Shown in pieces: positions 45,164-53,822 of a stretch of 64,000 nt of DNA. How positions within the stretch are numbered: the stretch's first letter is position 1; every line of letters begins with the position of its first letter. The stretch is taken from assembly GCA_965200605.1 (NCBI GenBank), contig CBDATW010000002.1, positions 186,001 to 250,000 of the forward strand, given 5' to 3'. A program made the position numbers and the translations under genes. Source of the stretch: CBDATW01 sp965200605 (lineage in GTDB: Bacteria > Bacillota_I > Bacilli_A > CBDATW01). The notes below the pieces were generated by a model, which was given only the letters and a program-made list of their open reading frames with translations, had not been told where the DNA came from and did no database searches.

Positions 45164-45191
45164 AGTGTAGCATTTATTTAATTTGATGCAA
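45164..45191 (-). promoter_or_regulatory. Promoter of RNA N2
   Basis: TTGCAT (45186-45191), 16-bp spacer, TACACT (45164-45169) with TG before it, then ATTTATACCAAG. Confidence 0.6.
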
Positions 45192-45429
45192 GACTTAAAT
45201 GTAGATTTCTAAAAAGTCACTATAATTTTTTGGAGGTTGATAAAAAGGAAGTCTTGATTTAATTAGGTTTTTCATATCATATAGAAAAATATAAATAAAT
45301 CGAGAATAATATAATTAAGAAAAAAATTACTTAAAGAAAATATGTCGTTTATCATAATATGTGATTTAGAATTTATAAAGAAAGTCTTAATTTGTTTCAA
45401 CATACAAAACCATATGCTATAATTAAAAT

Positions 45430-46434
45430 ATGAAAATAATAAATAAGTTACCAGCAATAGAAGAAATCAATCAAGATTTTTTTGATAGCTTAAAAGATGA
45501 CTATTTAGATTTTTCTATATGATATCAAAAGAAAGTTTTAAAAGAAAGCAGAGATTGTTTCACAATTTATAATGGCAAAACAATAGTTGCTATGGCAATT
45601 TTAAAAGAAAAAGATAGCAAATTGAAAGTCGCAACATTTAAAATTAGCCCTTTGTATAAAAATATGCTTTTAGGAGAAATATTGCTTAAACAAATATTTT
45701 TCAAAGCATTAAATAATGATTTTGACAAAATTTATATGGACATATTTCCAGAAAGAAGACAAGATCTTATAGAATATTTATCAAAATGAGGGTTTAAATT
45801 AGAAAATCATAAATTCAACAAAAAATATAATAAAAATGTAGCACAGTTAGTAAAAAAGTTTAATCCAACTACAACACAAGATAAAAAAGAATATTTTCCA
45901 CAAATATTATCTAATCAAGAAACGAAGCTTATAACAATTGAACCTGAATATCATGAAATATTATTTTTTAATCCAGAAATAGACATTAAAGAAAATATTA
46001 ACTTAAAAAATCAACCTCAAAAACTAAGCATAACAAAAGTTTATTCAACAAATGACCTACATAATTTTAAAAGAGGCCAAACAGTTTTTGTTTATAAAAA
46101 AAATGGACCAAAAGAAAAGGGCCATATAACAAACATTGTTACAATATCAGAAATTTTAAAAAAAGGAATTGACTACAAAACATTAGAAGAATTTAACAAA
46201 CTTGTTAAAAATAAAAATGGTTTTTTGTCAGACAATGATATTCCAAATTGATTTAAGAATAAAGGATTGTTAATTTTTAAGCATCATGCTACATTTAATG
46301 CAGAGAAGAAAATTTTATATTACGATGTTGTTTCAACCAATAATTACCCACATACTGAATTAATATCAAAAGAAAAAACAGCAAAGCTACTAAAGGAATT
46401 TAAATTAAATGAAAATTTTATTATCAATGCATAA
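45430..46434 (+). CDS. GNAT-like acetyltransferase domain protein with PUA/ASCH-like C-terminal part
   Basis: 334 aa. Residues about 40-140 look like a GNAT fold (FTIYNGKTIVAMAIL strands, LLGEILLKQIFFKALN helix, YMDIFPERRQDLIEYLSKWGF). The C-terminal part from about 200 has RGQTVFVYKKNGPKEKGHITNIVTISEI, a beta-rich pattern like EVE/ASCH/PUA RNA-binding domains. The -10 TGCTATAAT ends 6 bases before the ATG, so it is probably leaderless. It overlaps the downstream ASCH gene by 26 bases. Both domain calls are by eye. A role in RNA or tRNA modification, or as a toxin-like enzyme, is possible but unproven. Confidence 0.6.
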
Positions 46435-46780
46435 AAGATATATAGATAAAATGATATCAGGAGAAAAAACTTTTGAATTAAGAAGGAGATTTACTAAAAG
46501 AAAAGTAAATAAACTTTATATTTATGAAACTGCTCCTACAAAAAGAGTTGTTGCAAACGCAAATATAAATAAAGTTCATAAATTACCGCTTAATTTACTA
46601 TGAAACTTAACAAAAAATAGCTGTGGAATTACTAAAAAAGAGTTTTTTGAATATTTTAAAGACTTAGATTCTGGCTATGCAATTGAATTAAATAATTTCA
46701 ATGAATATAAAAACAAAAAACATTTATCATCATTTAATATAAAATTTCCTCCACAATCATTTCAATTTATTAAACCATAA
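46409..46780 (+). CDS. ASCH domain protein
   Basis: 123-aa protein of the ASCH superfamily, PUA-related and thought to bind RNA or small ligands. MKILLSMHKRYIDKMISGEKTFELRRR carries the family GxKxxExR motif at about 18-25, followed by YIYETAPTKRVVANANI. TGA gives the Trp at 46601-46603. It overlaps the end of the GNAT-like gene by 26 bases in another frame, so the two are translated together. Partner substrate unknown. Confidence 0.8.
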
Positions 46781-46830
46781 AATCCCAATTGCATAAATTT
46801 AAATATCATAAAATATTACCTAAAACTCTA

Positions 46831-46870
46831 TTAATTTATTCATTAATAAAAAAATTATTATGTTAAATTT
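46831..46870 (+). repeat. Direct repeat flanking the RNA N3 cassette, left copy
   Basis: About 38 bases sharing TTAATTTA.TCATTAATAA and a following TATGT with 47702-47741. The two copies bracket 871 bp with RNA N3 and the toxin-like ORF. Confidence 0.55.
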
Positions 46871-46871
46871 G

Positions 46872-46901
46872 AAAAAAATAAATTCTAAACTTAAAAATAA
46901 G
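46872..46901 (+). repeat. Third, degenerate copy of the AAATAAATTCTA terminator-like element
   Basis: Resembles the arms at 24361-24385 (minus) and 51113-51132 (plus) but with CTAAAC for CTACAC and no closing arm. Confidence 0.4.
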
Positions 46902-47012
46902 TTATATTTTTGATTTTTAATAATAAACCATTTATAAACCAAAGAAAATAATTTTAAAATAGTGATCATAACAATATAGCTTTAATTAATAATTTTTAAA
47001 TTATATTTACTA

Positions 47013-47041
47013 TTGCATTTTATTTATATATAAGCTATACT
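47013..47041 (+). promoter_or_regulatory. Promoter of RNA N3
   Basis: TTGCAT (47013-47018), 17-bp spacer, TATACT (47036-47041), then ATTTATATCCTA, a variant of the shared start region. Confidence 0.65.
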
Positions 47042-47047
47042 ATTTAT

Positions 47048-47139
47048 ATCCTAATTTGAAAGGGCGCACACTTGTGTGCTTGTAAGACTTTGTGCTTACA
47101 CATGTATGGATTGAAGCTATATGCTTCTTTCCTTTTTTT
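47048..47139 (+). ncRNA. Putative structured RNA N3 upstream of a MazF-like ORF
   Basis: Three hairpins in a row: GCACAC/GTGTGC (47066-47079), TGTAAG/CTTACA (47081-47100) and GAAGC/GCTTC (47113-47127). They are enclosed by a closing helix AAAGG (47059-47063) with CCTTT (47131-47135), and the 3' side runs into T7. The compact multi-branched fold and T-run end suggest a discrete transcript of about 90 nt. The toxin-like ORF starts 15 bases later from its own -10. The organisation resembles the RNA antitoxin part of type III toxin-antitoxin loci, but without tandem repeats. Confidence 0.55.
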
Positions 47140-47141
47140 GT

Positions 47142-47147
47142 TATAAT
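47142..47147 (+). promoter_or_regulatory. -10 of the toxin-like ORF B (leaderless)
   Basis: TATAAT preceded by TGT, with exactly 6 bases to the ATG at 47154. Confidence 0.5.
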
Positions 47148-47153
47148 TTATAT

Positions 47154-47670
47154 ATGAATAAGGAAAGAGCGCTTAAAAACAGAAGATCATATTGAATAAA
47201 TTTAAATAATCCTAGTTTTCCTACAAAAAAAACAAAGGCCTGCAATAATATTGAAGCAAAGAAAAAACACTGTTTTAATTTTGCCTCTATTTTCTAAAAG
47301 ATTATATCCAAAATGATCTAAAATGATATTAACTCAAGATATTAAAGGATTGGATGCTACAGCAGCTTGTTGGATTCAAAAATCAAAAATAGGTAAAGTT
47401 CATAAAGAAAAAATATCTCAAAGACATGTTAAAGTTGATATAACTTTTTCTCAAAATATTTATAAATGAATTTTACAAAAAAATACAAAAAAGATTTTTA
47501 GTATTAAAAAGAAAATTAAAAATAGAATTAACATATATTTGGTAACTAATAGCAAAAAAGATTTAAATTTAATAAAAGAATTATATGCAAGATGAAAACA
47601 TTTTGATTTTAAAAATTCTTGTCCAAAGGATTTGAATAAATACATAAATTCTTTTAGGCAATCTAAATAA
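47154..47670 (+). pseudogene. MazF/PemK-like ORF B, frameshifted in an A6 tract
   Basis: The frame starting at 47154 ends after 47 codons, but continues one base out of phase from the A6 run near 47260 to TAA at 47668-47670. Dropping one A gives about 171 aa. The downstream part, VLILPLFSK ... ATAACWIQKSKIGKVHKEKI, resembles the core strand and the dimer-region helix of MazF/PemK toxins (R-x-x-V-I-x-P-x-T-S and S-x-V-x-x-x-Q-I-x-x-I). The length is close to that of ORF A at 50470 and to ToxN-type toxins. Inactivated, phase-variable, or misread homopolymer; the fold assignment is tentative. Confidence 0.5.
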
Positions 47671-47701
47671 TTAAAATAATTTTACTAAAATAATCTAATG
47701 A

Positions 47702-47741
47702 TTAATTTAGTCATTAATAAAAAACTACTATGTGATTTTAG
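47702..47741 (+). repeat. Direct repeat flanking the RNA N3 cassette, right copy
   Basis: Partner of 46831-46870; it ends 3 bases before the stop codon of the convergent PAP2-like gene. Confidence 0.55.
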
Positions 47742-47743
47742 AT

Positions 47744-48196
47744 TTAAGATAATAAAGTAAATAGTGTAGATGAAAAGGAAATGCCAATAATAAATCCAAA
47801 AAGCACTTCAGTAATTTTATGTCCCAAAATACTTTTTGACTTTTGTTTTAAAACTTTATTAATGATAATAAGCTGCCTTTTTCAAAGTTGCTCAGTAAGT
47901 TCAGTGATTTTTTGGGCAGCAACACCGCCAAATCATCTAACATTTACTGCATCATACATTACAAGGGCCAATATTGCCAAAGCAATTGAAAAAGATGTAG
48001 TAATTCCTTCTTGAAGATAAATTATAGTAGCCAAACCAGCAAAACCAGCAGTATGGCTTGAAGGCATACCTCCTGAAGTTAATAAAATTTTTCAATTTCA
48101 TTTTTGCGTTTTTATTCTATAATAAAAAACTTTTAAAAATTGAGTAAATCATGCTGATGCCATTCCGTATAAAAATGGATATATTGCTTTTGGCAT
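47744..48196 (-). CDS. Divergent PAP2 (DUF212/YuiD-like) membrane protein
   Basis: 150 aa with three or four membrane segments. Family marks: SGGMPSSHTAGFAGLA (the PSSH motif of PAP2-type phosphatases), VMYDAVNVRWFGG, and LGHKITEVLFGFIIG near the end. The enzymatic role of this divergent group is not settled; a lipid phosphate is the likely substrate. Three to four Trp are TGA. AGGAG lies before the ATG at 48196. It follows pgk by 27 bases on the same strand. Confidence 0.85.
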
Positions 48197-48223
48197 TTTT
48201 GCTCCTATTTATTTTATTATATA

Positions 48224-49405
48224 TTATTTAGTACTTTTTAGGCCAATTAATTCTTTGCCTTCCATATAATTTAGTGAAGCCCCCCCACCAGTTGAGATAT
48301 GAGAAAACTTGTCTTTAAATCCAAGTTGAATTGCTGCAGCTGCTGAATCACCACCGCCAATAACAGTAAAAGCATCATCAAGGGAAGCAATCGACTCACA
48401 AACAGCAATTGTTCCTTTAGCAAAATTATCAAATTCAAAAACACCCATTGGACCATTTCAAACAATAGTTTTTGCACCTTTTAATGTTTTTTGAAAATTA
48501 GTAATTGATTTTGGACCGATATCTAGCCCCATATGGCCATCTGCTACATTTTGATCTTCTGTAAAAATTGGTTCTGTATTTGTAAATGACTTGCTACAAG
48601 CATTATCAATTGGTAAAATAATTTTACCTTTACCTTTTTCTAAAAATGATTTTGCAAGTTTTACTTTATCTTCTTCAATTAATGAAGATCCAATTGAAAA
48701 ACCTTGGGCCTTAAAGAATGTATAAGCCATTCCTCCACCAATAATAATTTTATCAGCCTTATCTAGCATATTTTCAATAACACCTATTTTATCAGAAACC
48801 TTTGCACCACCAATAATTGCTATAAATGGTCTTTGGGGATTATCTAGCCCTTTACCAAGCATCTTTAATTCTTTTTCTGTTAAAAACCCTACACAAGATT
48901 CTTTGATATAACTAGCAATACCTTCATTTGAAGCATGAGCTCGGTGAGTCATTCCAAAGGCATCATTAACAAAGACATCACCTAGTGAAGCTCAATATTG
49001 ACCTAATTCAGGATCATTTTTGGATTCTTTTTTACCATCAATATCTTCAAATCTTGTATTTTCAACTAATAAAACATCACCATATTGCATATTTGCAATA
49101 GCATCTTCTAATTCTTTACCTCTAGTTTTATTTACAAAAATTACTTCTTGATTTAAAATTTGCGAAAGTTTTTTAGCAACTGGCTCAAGTGATTTGCCTT
49201 CTTTATCAGATTCTTGCTCTACTCTTCCAAGGTGGGCAAAAATAACTGTTTTAGCTTTTTGAGAAATTAAATAATCAATTGTTTCTTTTGCTGCAACTAT
49301 TCTATTATCATCAGAAATTACTCCATCTTTAAAAGGAACATTAAAATCTTCTCTAACTAATACTATTTTATTTTCTACATTTGTGTTTTTTAAATTTTGT
49401 TTCAT
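48224..49405 (-). CDS. pgk: Phosphoglycerate kinase
   Basis: Makes ATP and 3-phosphoglycerate from 1,3-bisphosphoglycerate. 393 aa: VLVREDFNVPF at the N-terminus, FAHLGRVEQESDKEGKSLEPVA, MTHRAHASNEGI, AIIGGAKVSDKIGV, and the nucleotide-binding GGGDSAAA...HISTGGGASLNYMEG at the C-terminus. TGA Trp codons at 48458 and 48992. The start is one base after the upstream oxidoreductase-like gene, so it is translated from the same mRNA. Confidence 0.97.
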
Positions 49406-49406
49406 T

Positions 49407-49835
49407 TTATTTTCCTATCCTTATTTTTGGTTTAACATAATCTACCCTTATTCCCAAAACATTAGCTCTCATAATTTGTGATCAAGTTCTTTGAACTGGT
49501 GCTAAAAACTCTTGGGGAGTTAATGGTTCTGTTTTTTTGTATCACACTTTTGATCCTGATACTGTGGTATGAATTCACATATTAATATGTGAATAGTCTA
49601 AAAGGTAATCTAACCGTTCTATTCAATACTTATATATGTATGGCGGGGCATAAACATACATAGGAAAAAGCAAAACCAATTGATCAATTTCTTTTAATTG
49701 ACTCTGTTCAAATTCCATATCAAATGCAATATTTTGATGAACTTGAAGTTCATAATCTTTATATTGCTTTAATGCTTTTTTGCATGCAATAGATTTTTTT
49801 CAATTAGGATGAAAGACTTTTATTACCTTCTTCAT
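49407..49835 (-). CDS. Short NAD(P)H quinone oxidoreductase-like flavodoxin-fold protein
   Basis: 142 aa. The start KVIKVFHPNWKKS and the central LVLLFPMYVYAPPYIYKYWIERLDYL follow the KefF/MdaB type of FMN-dependent quinone reductases (HP...S, FP.YW..P...K.WID). It is about 40 residues shorter than typical members and lacks an obvious second flavin loop, so activity is uncertain. An extended -10 (TGGTATAAT, 49845-49853) lies 9 bases before the ATG with no ribosome-binding site, suggesting a very short leader. It ends one base before pgk and is cotranscribed with it. Confidence 0.7.
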
Positions 49836-49868
49836 ATTATTTAAATTATACCACCATGTGGATTAAAT

Positions 49869-49898
49869 AAAAAAGAATGAAAAAAATTCTTTTTTATT
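49869..49898. terminator. Terminator of acpP
   Basis: Stem AAAAGAAT/ATTCTTTT with an A-rich loop and T-runs on both strands, overlapping the acpP stop. Confidence 0.6.
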
Positions 49899-50112
49899 TT
49901 TTAATAGCATCCACCACATCTTGGGGAGTTTTTATTGTTAAAATTGATTCATCATCAAATGTATAATTAAATTCTTCTTCAATTTGGGCAACAATGTTCA
50001 TCAATGCAAGAGAATCTAATCCAAACTCTTCCATAATATCACTATTATCTTTAATCTTAGATGGGTTAATGTCTAATTCTTTTGCAATCATTTTTTTTAT
50101 ATTATCAATCAT
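49894..50112 (-). CDS. acpP: Acyl carrier protein
   Basis: 72 aa, acidic, with the phosphopantetheine site FGLDSLALM (Ser34). Four-helix layout with EEFGLDSL at the start of helix II. In Mollicutes, ACP serves lipid or acyl transfer rather than full fatty-acid synthesis. AGGAAAAA precedes the ATG at 50112. It stands alone; the plus-strand RNA N4 cassette starts 250 bases away. Confidence 0.92.
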   Translation of the reverse strand: MIDNIKKMIAKELDINPSKIKDNSDIMEEFGLDSLALMNIVAQIEEEFNYTFDDESILTIKTPQDVVDAIKK

Positions 50113-50361
50113 AAATTTTTCCTATGAAAAATATTATATATAAAAAATTAAATAAATTAAAACAAAAACAAAAAAATTAATTAAAAAAATAAAATATTAA
50201 AAAATAAAATTACAATTATTTTTTATATAATCTGCTTTTTTAAAACATACTGCTCAAAATTATGACTTAAATATACTTAACTAAAATAATCACCAAATAC
50301 AGAACATTACACTAAAAAACCTTAAAAGAGATAAAATGATAATATATAGGAAAAATAATTA

Positions 50362-50389
50362 TTGCATTAAAAATAATATGTGTTATACT
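50362..50389 (+). promoter_or_regulatory. Promoter of RNA N4
   Basis: TTGCAT (50362-50367), 16-bp spacer, TATACT (50384-50389) with TG before it, then 11 bases of the shared start region. Confidence 0.65.
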
Positions 50390-50395
50390 ATTTAT

Positions 50396-50454
50396 ACCAA
50401 GATACGCACTTGGTTTAGACATGGTGGTGGTCTTATGGGCTATCCCATTTTTTT
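50396..50454 (+). ncRNA. Putative structured RNA N4 with terminator, upstream of toxin-like ORF A
   Basis: Starts near ACCAAG. Hairpin 1 is ACCAAG/CTTGGT with loop ATACGCA; its CCAAG/CTTGG stem is shared with RNA N2. Hairpin 2 is AGAC/GTCT (50417-50433). It ends in an intrinsic terminator: ATGGG/CCCAT around CTAT with T7 (50435-50454). GAAGGAG and the ATG of ORF A follow within 20 bases, so readthrough would express the ORF. This is the promoter, RNA, terminator, toxin order of type III toxin-antitoxin systems; it could alternatively be a transcription attenuator. Confidence 0.6.
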
Positions 50455-50469
50455 ATTGAAGGAGAACAA

Positions 50470-51015
50470 ATGAATAAAAAAGAGACAAAAACGCTCAAAT
50501 GCAATTTATCACTTTGCTCTCTAAGTAAACCTAAGGTAAGGCCATGTGTGGTAATCTCATCAAACAAAACTACTAAAACTTTCGGAATATTAGTTTTATC
50601 AACAAAGCAAGGTAAAAGAAACCAAAGACAAACAATTACAACTATGTCCAAAACTCATAGCCATCATAATTTTTCATATTTTAATTACCCATTAAAAATT
50701 GTAGATTCTAGTAATCACATATCAAATGATTTCATAGGCAAAGCTTGAAAATATAAAAAAGTCTATGTTTCTAAAAAAAATATTGAAAAAATATTTTATT
50801 CAAGACCATTAGAAGAACAAATTTATATAATAGCCAAACCAAGAAAAACATCTGCTAAAAAATGATCAAAAGCTTTTGAAGAAAGCGCTAAATCTTGCTT
50901 TATAACTTCAAAAAATCCATCATACATAAAACAAACAAAAGCAAAAATAACAATTAAATATGAAAAACATTTAGATGCAGTTGATAAAACTAATAAATAT
51001 TCATATTTATGCTAA
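50470..51015 (+). CDS. MazF/PemK-like protein, candidate toxin A
   Basis: 181 aa, basic, Lys/Ser/Asn-rich. KVRPCVVISSNKTTKTFGILVLSTK is like the R-P-x-x-V-I-S...I-V-x-x-T core of MazF/PemK SH3-barrel endoribonucleases, and KAWKYKKVYVSKKNI like their C-terminal Q-I-x-x-I-x-x-x-K-I block. Two Trp are TGA. Ribosome-binding GAAGGAG at 50457-50463. No protein antitoxin is adjacent; the only partner is RNA N4 upstream. Length and position match the frameshifted ORF B at 47154. A toxin role is inferred from motif and layout, not shown. Confidence 0.55.
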
Positions 51016-51043
51016 TACATTTATTTTGTAATAATGTTATGCT
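51015..51043 (+). promoter_or_regulatory. Degenerate copy of the N-type promoter after ORF A (N5)
   Basis: ATACAT, 17-bp spacer, TGTTATGCT, then ATTTATACCAAAG as at RNAs N2 and N4. A hairpin GAAAGG/CCTTTC (51055-51071) follows; no T-run. Confidence 0.35.
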
Positions 51044-51112
51044 ATTTATACCAAAGAAAGGCATATCCTTTCTACTTATTAAAGATAGATAAAAGATAAT
51101 ATAAACATAGAA

Positions 51113-51160
51113 AAATAAATTCTACACTTCAAAATAAGAAGATATAGAATTTATTTTCTT
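51113..51160. terminator. Bidirectional terminator between ORF A and gapA
   Basis: 12-bp outer stem AAATAAATTCTA/TAGAATTTATTT with an inner CTTC/GAAG. The first 18 bases also occur in the terminator at 24342-24380. Confidence 0.6.
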
Positions 51161-51181
51161 AATTAATAAGTCATTTTTTAT

Positions 51182-52186
51182 TTATTTCATAATTGATGCA
51201 AAGTAATCAGTTGTTCTTACAAGCTGTCATACATATGACATTTCATTATCATATCAAGCAACCACTTTAACTAGTTGTCCTTCTTCTGTTTCCATAACCT
51301 TAGTCATTTTACCATCAAGAATTGATCCGGCCTTAGCACCAATAAGATCTGTTGAAACAAGAGGCATTTCTGAATATTCAAATGATTCATTAGCATGCTT
51401 TTTAAAAGCAGAGTTAATATCAGCTACAGTTACTTTTTTATCTAATTTACATACAAGATCAACTACTGAGCTTGTAATAATTGGAACTCTCATAGCAATA
51501 CCATCAAGTTTACCATTTAGATGAGGCAAAACTTTACCAACAGCTACTGCTGCTCCTGTTGTTGTAGGAATAATATTTGCTGATGCAGCTCTTGCTCTTC
51601 TAAGATCACTATGATTTGTATCAACTATAGATTGATCATTTGTAAAAGCATGTATTGTAGTCATAAATCCTTGTTTTAAACCAAATTCTTTATCTAGAAT
51701 GTCAGCAACTGGGGCAAGACAATTTGTGGTACATGATGCACCTGAAAATACTTCTTCACTACCATCTAGCTGCTTATGATTAACATTATAAACAATAGTT
51801 TTCATATCTCCCTGAGCTGGTGCAGAAATAATAACTTTTTTTGCTCCAGATTCAATATGCATTTTAGCTTTATCTAATTCTCTAAAAACACCTGTTGATT
51901 CAATAACAATATCAATTCCAAGATCTTTTCAAGGAAGTTTTCTAGGATCTCTTTGTGATACAACCTGAATTTCTTTGCTATCAACTGTAAGGCTTTTTTC
52001 AGAAGTTTTAATTTTACCTTTCATTCATGAGCCTTGTGCAGAATCATGCCCAAGAAGGTGTGCTGCTGTTTTAATATCTCCTGTATTATTTATCGCAACA
52101 ACTTCAACATTTTTTGCTTCTCAAAGAGCCCTAAACATCAATCTTCCAATACGTCCAAAACCATTAATAGCTACTTTTTTTTTCAT
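51182..52186 (-). CDS. gapA: Glyceraldehyde-3-phosphate dehydrogenase
   Basis: Oxidises glyceraldehyde-3-phosphate with NAD and phosphate. 334 aa. NAD-binding INGFGRIGR at the N-terminus, catalytic Cys152 in SGASCTTNCLAP, RRARAASANIIPTTTGAA, and WYDNEMSYVWQLVR near the end. Several Trp are TGA. GGAG precedes the ATG, with a TATGGTAAAAT promoter in the 48-base gap behind dnaI. Confidence 0.97.
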
Positions 52187-52234
52187 ATTTTTTTCTCCAA
52201 TTCCTTTTACAATCAATATTTTACCATATTTCTA

Positions 52235-53113
52235 TTACTTTTTGTATGGTTCTAATATTAGAGGTAAAAAATTATTTTTTATTAATTCAATAAACATTTT
52301 GGCTTCAACATTTTTATTATTTTTTGAATATTTAGCTAATAATTGCTTATATGAATACTGGGTAGTAAAAAATGTAGGTTTTTTATTTTTAATTCTTTGT
52401 TTAATAACTTTGTATAAAAAGAAGTCTCTTGTAAAGCCTAAATTTTTCTCTTCTCCTAAATTTAAAATAAATAAAATTGCAGAACTAATATATCTATTTT
52501 TAATAGATTTAAAATATAATCTATTGTCAGGTTTTAATTCAGCAAGTGAATTTCTTAAATTTAACAATGCAATATTTTCAGTTTTTTTAAATAATTCATT
52601 TGCTAAAATAGAACAAATAAAAGTTTTACCAGATTTTGATGGCCCCATCAATATTAATGGTTTAGTGTACTCTGGAAAGTTTTTTACTGTTGTATTTAAA
52701 TATTGCTTTACTACTTTTAATGCTCTATTAGGAGTTTGTAAATCACTAAATGATGTATTGTGATACTTACTATCAAAATAATCAAGTGAGATGTTGTTAA
52801 TAGTTGCTCACTTACCTTTTTTTTCTATTAGACAATGGCAAGCTCTTGTAGTTTTAAAAACTTTATTATCAATAATTTCAAAATCATTTCAATAACCATT
52901 CATTTGTGAATAACAGTGATTTTGACTACATTTTTGTTCGCTATTGTAATCAGCTAAACAAATGTTAATATAGGCATATTCTTTATCAATATTAGTTTTT
53001 TTAAAATCAATATTTTTAATTTTTTCTTTAACATATGATGAATTTAAAGTAGTTTCTTTAATGTTTAAAGAGGATTTATTGCTTTGATTTAGAAAACTTG
53101 TAATATTTTTCAT
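52235..53113 (-). CDS. dnaI: Primosomal protein DnaI (helicase loader)
   Basis: AAA+ loader that places the replicative helicase on DNA. 292 aa. An N-terminal Cys/His cluster (CSQNHC, ACHC at about 62-95) corresponds to the DnaI zinc domain. Walker A is GPSKSGKT. The Walker B region reads NLGEEK where most DnaI have D-D-L-G-A-E, so it looks weakened. Several Trp are TGA. The start is one base after the dnaB stop. It sits in a polA-mutM-coaE-dnaB-dnaI order much like that in B. subtilis. Confidence 0.85.
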
Positions 53114-53114
53114 A

Positions 53115-53822
53115 TTAATTTTGCTCCATTTCAACAAGGGTTTTTTCTAATTGTTCTAAATACTCTTGAGCTTTATTTTCATAATCAAAAAAATTGTTAT
53201 TAAAAAAATCAATTGCTGAATTTGCATCCTGAATTTTTAATTTTGCAAAAGTTTTTGCAATTAAATTAAAATAATTGGCATTAAAAGTTTGGCATTTACT
53301 TTTAGTCCTAATAAGCATTTGGTTAATTAAAACATCATCAAAGTTATTATCACTTTGTACCTGATGAATACTAATTAATGCTGAGGCATCTATTTTTTTA
53401 TTAAATTCTTTTTCAAAAGTAGTTACTCAATTATCACTAGGTGGAGATTTAATTATTTTTTTATCAAAAATATCATAGTAAGTTTTTGAAATATTTGAAC
53501 CTTTAGTAACAGATAGTTTATGTTCAAGAATTTGATCTCATTTTTCCTGAAATGATCCAGATAAAGATAATGCTGGTAATAATTCGGTGTATAATTTTTC
53601 ATCAACTATTGAAATTTGTATTAGTTTTGCAGCTTGCAATAAATCAAGATGATCATTTGCACTAAATTCTTTAATATTAAATTTTTGACACAAATCTTTG
53701 ATATCTTTGTATTGCCCTTCAAATAAAAGTTGGTAAAACATACATGGCCCAAGGCCAATAATTGAGATATATGAATGAAGTTTATTATAATTCATTGATT
53801 TTGGTTTTATAAAATAATTCAT
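53115..53822 (-). CDS. dnaB: Replication initiation/membrane attachment protein DnaB-like
   Basis: 235 aa. In Firmicutes this DnaB (not the helicase) works with DnaD and DnaI at the origin. Identified mainly by position, directly before dnaI and after coaE as in B. subtilis; the N-terminal part has winged-helix-like DHLDLLQAAKLIQI, and the rest is helical. It is shorter than B. subtilis DnaB. TGA Trp at 53538. The ATG is embedded in the end of coaE and the stop is one base before dnaI. Confidence 0.7.

Larger units (their letters stand above)
45079..45262. repeat. Dispersed 185-bp repeat, copy 2
   Basis: Same block as 24041-24226, same orientation, containing RNA N2 with its promoter. In this copy CAAGACTT (45189-45196) and AAGTCTTG (45249-45256) form an extra inverted repeat not preserved in copy 1. 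Confidence 0.8.
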
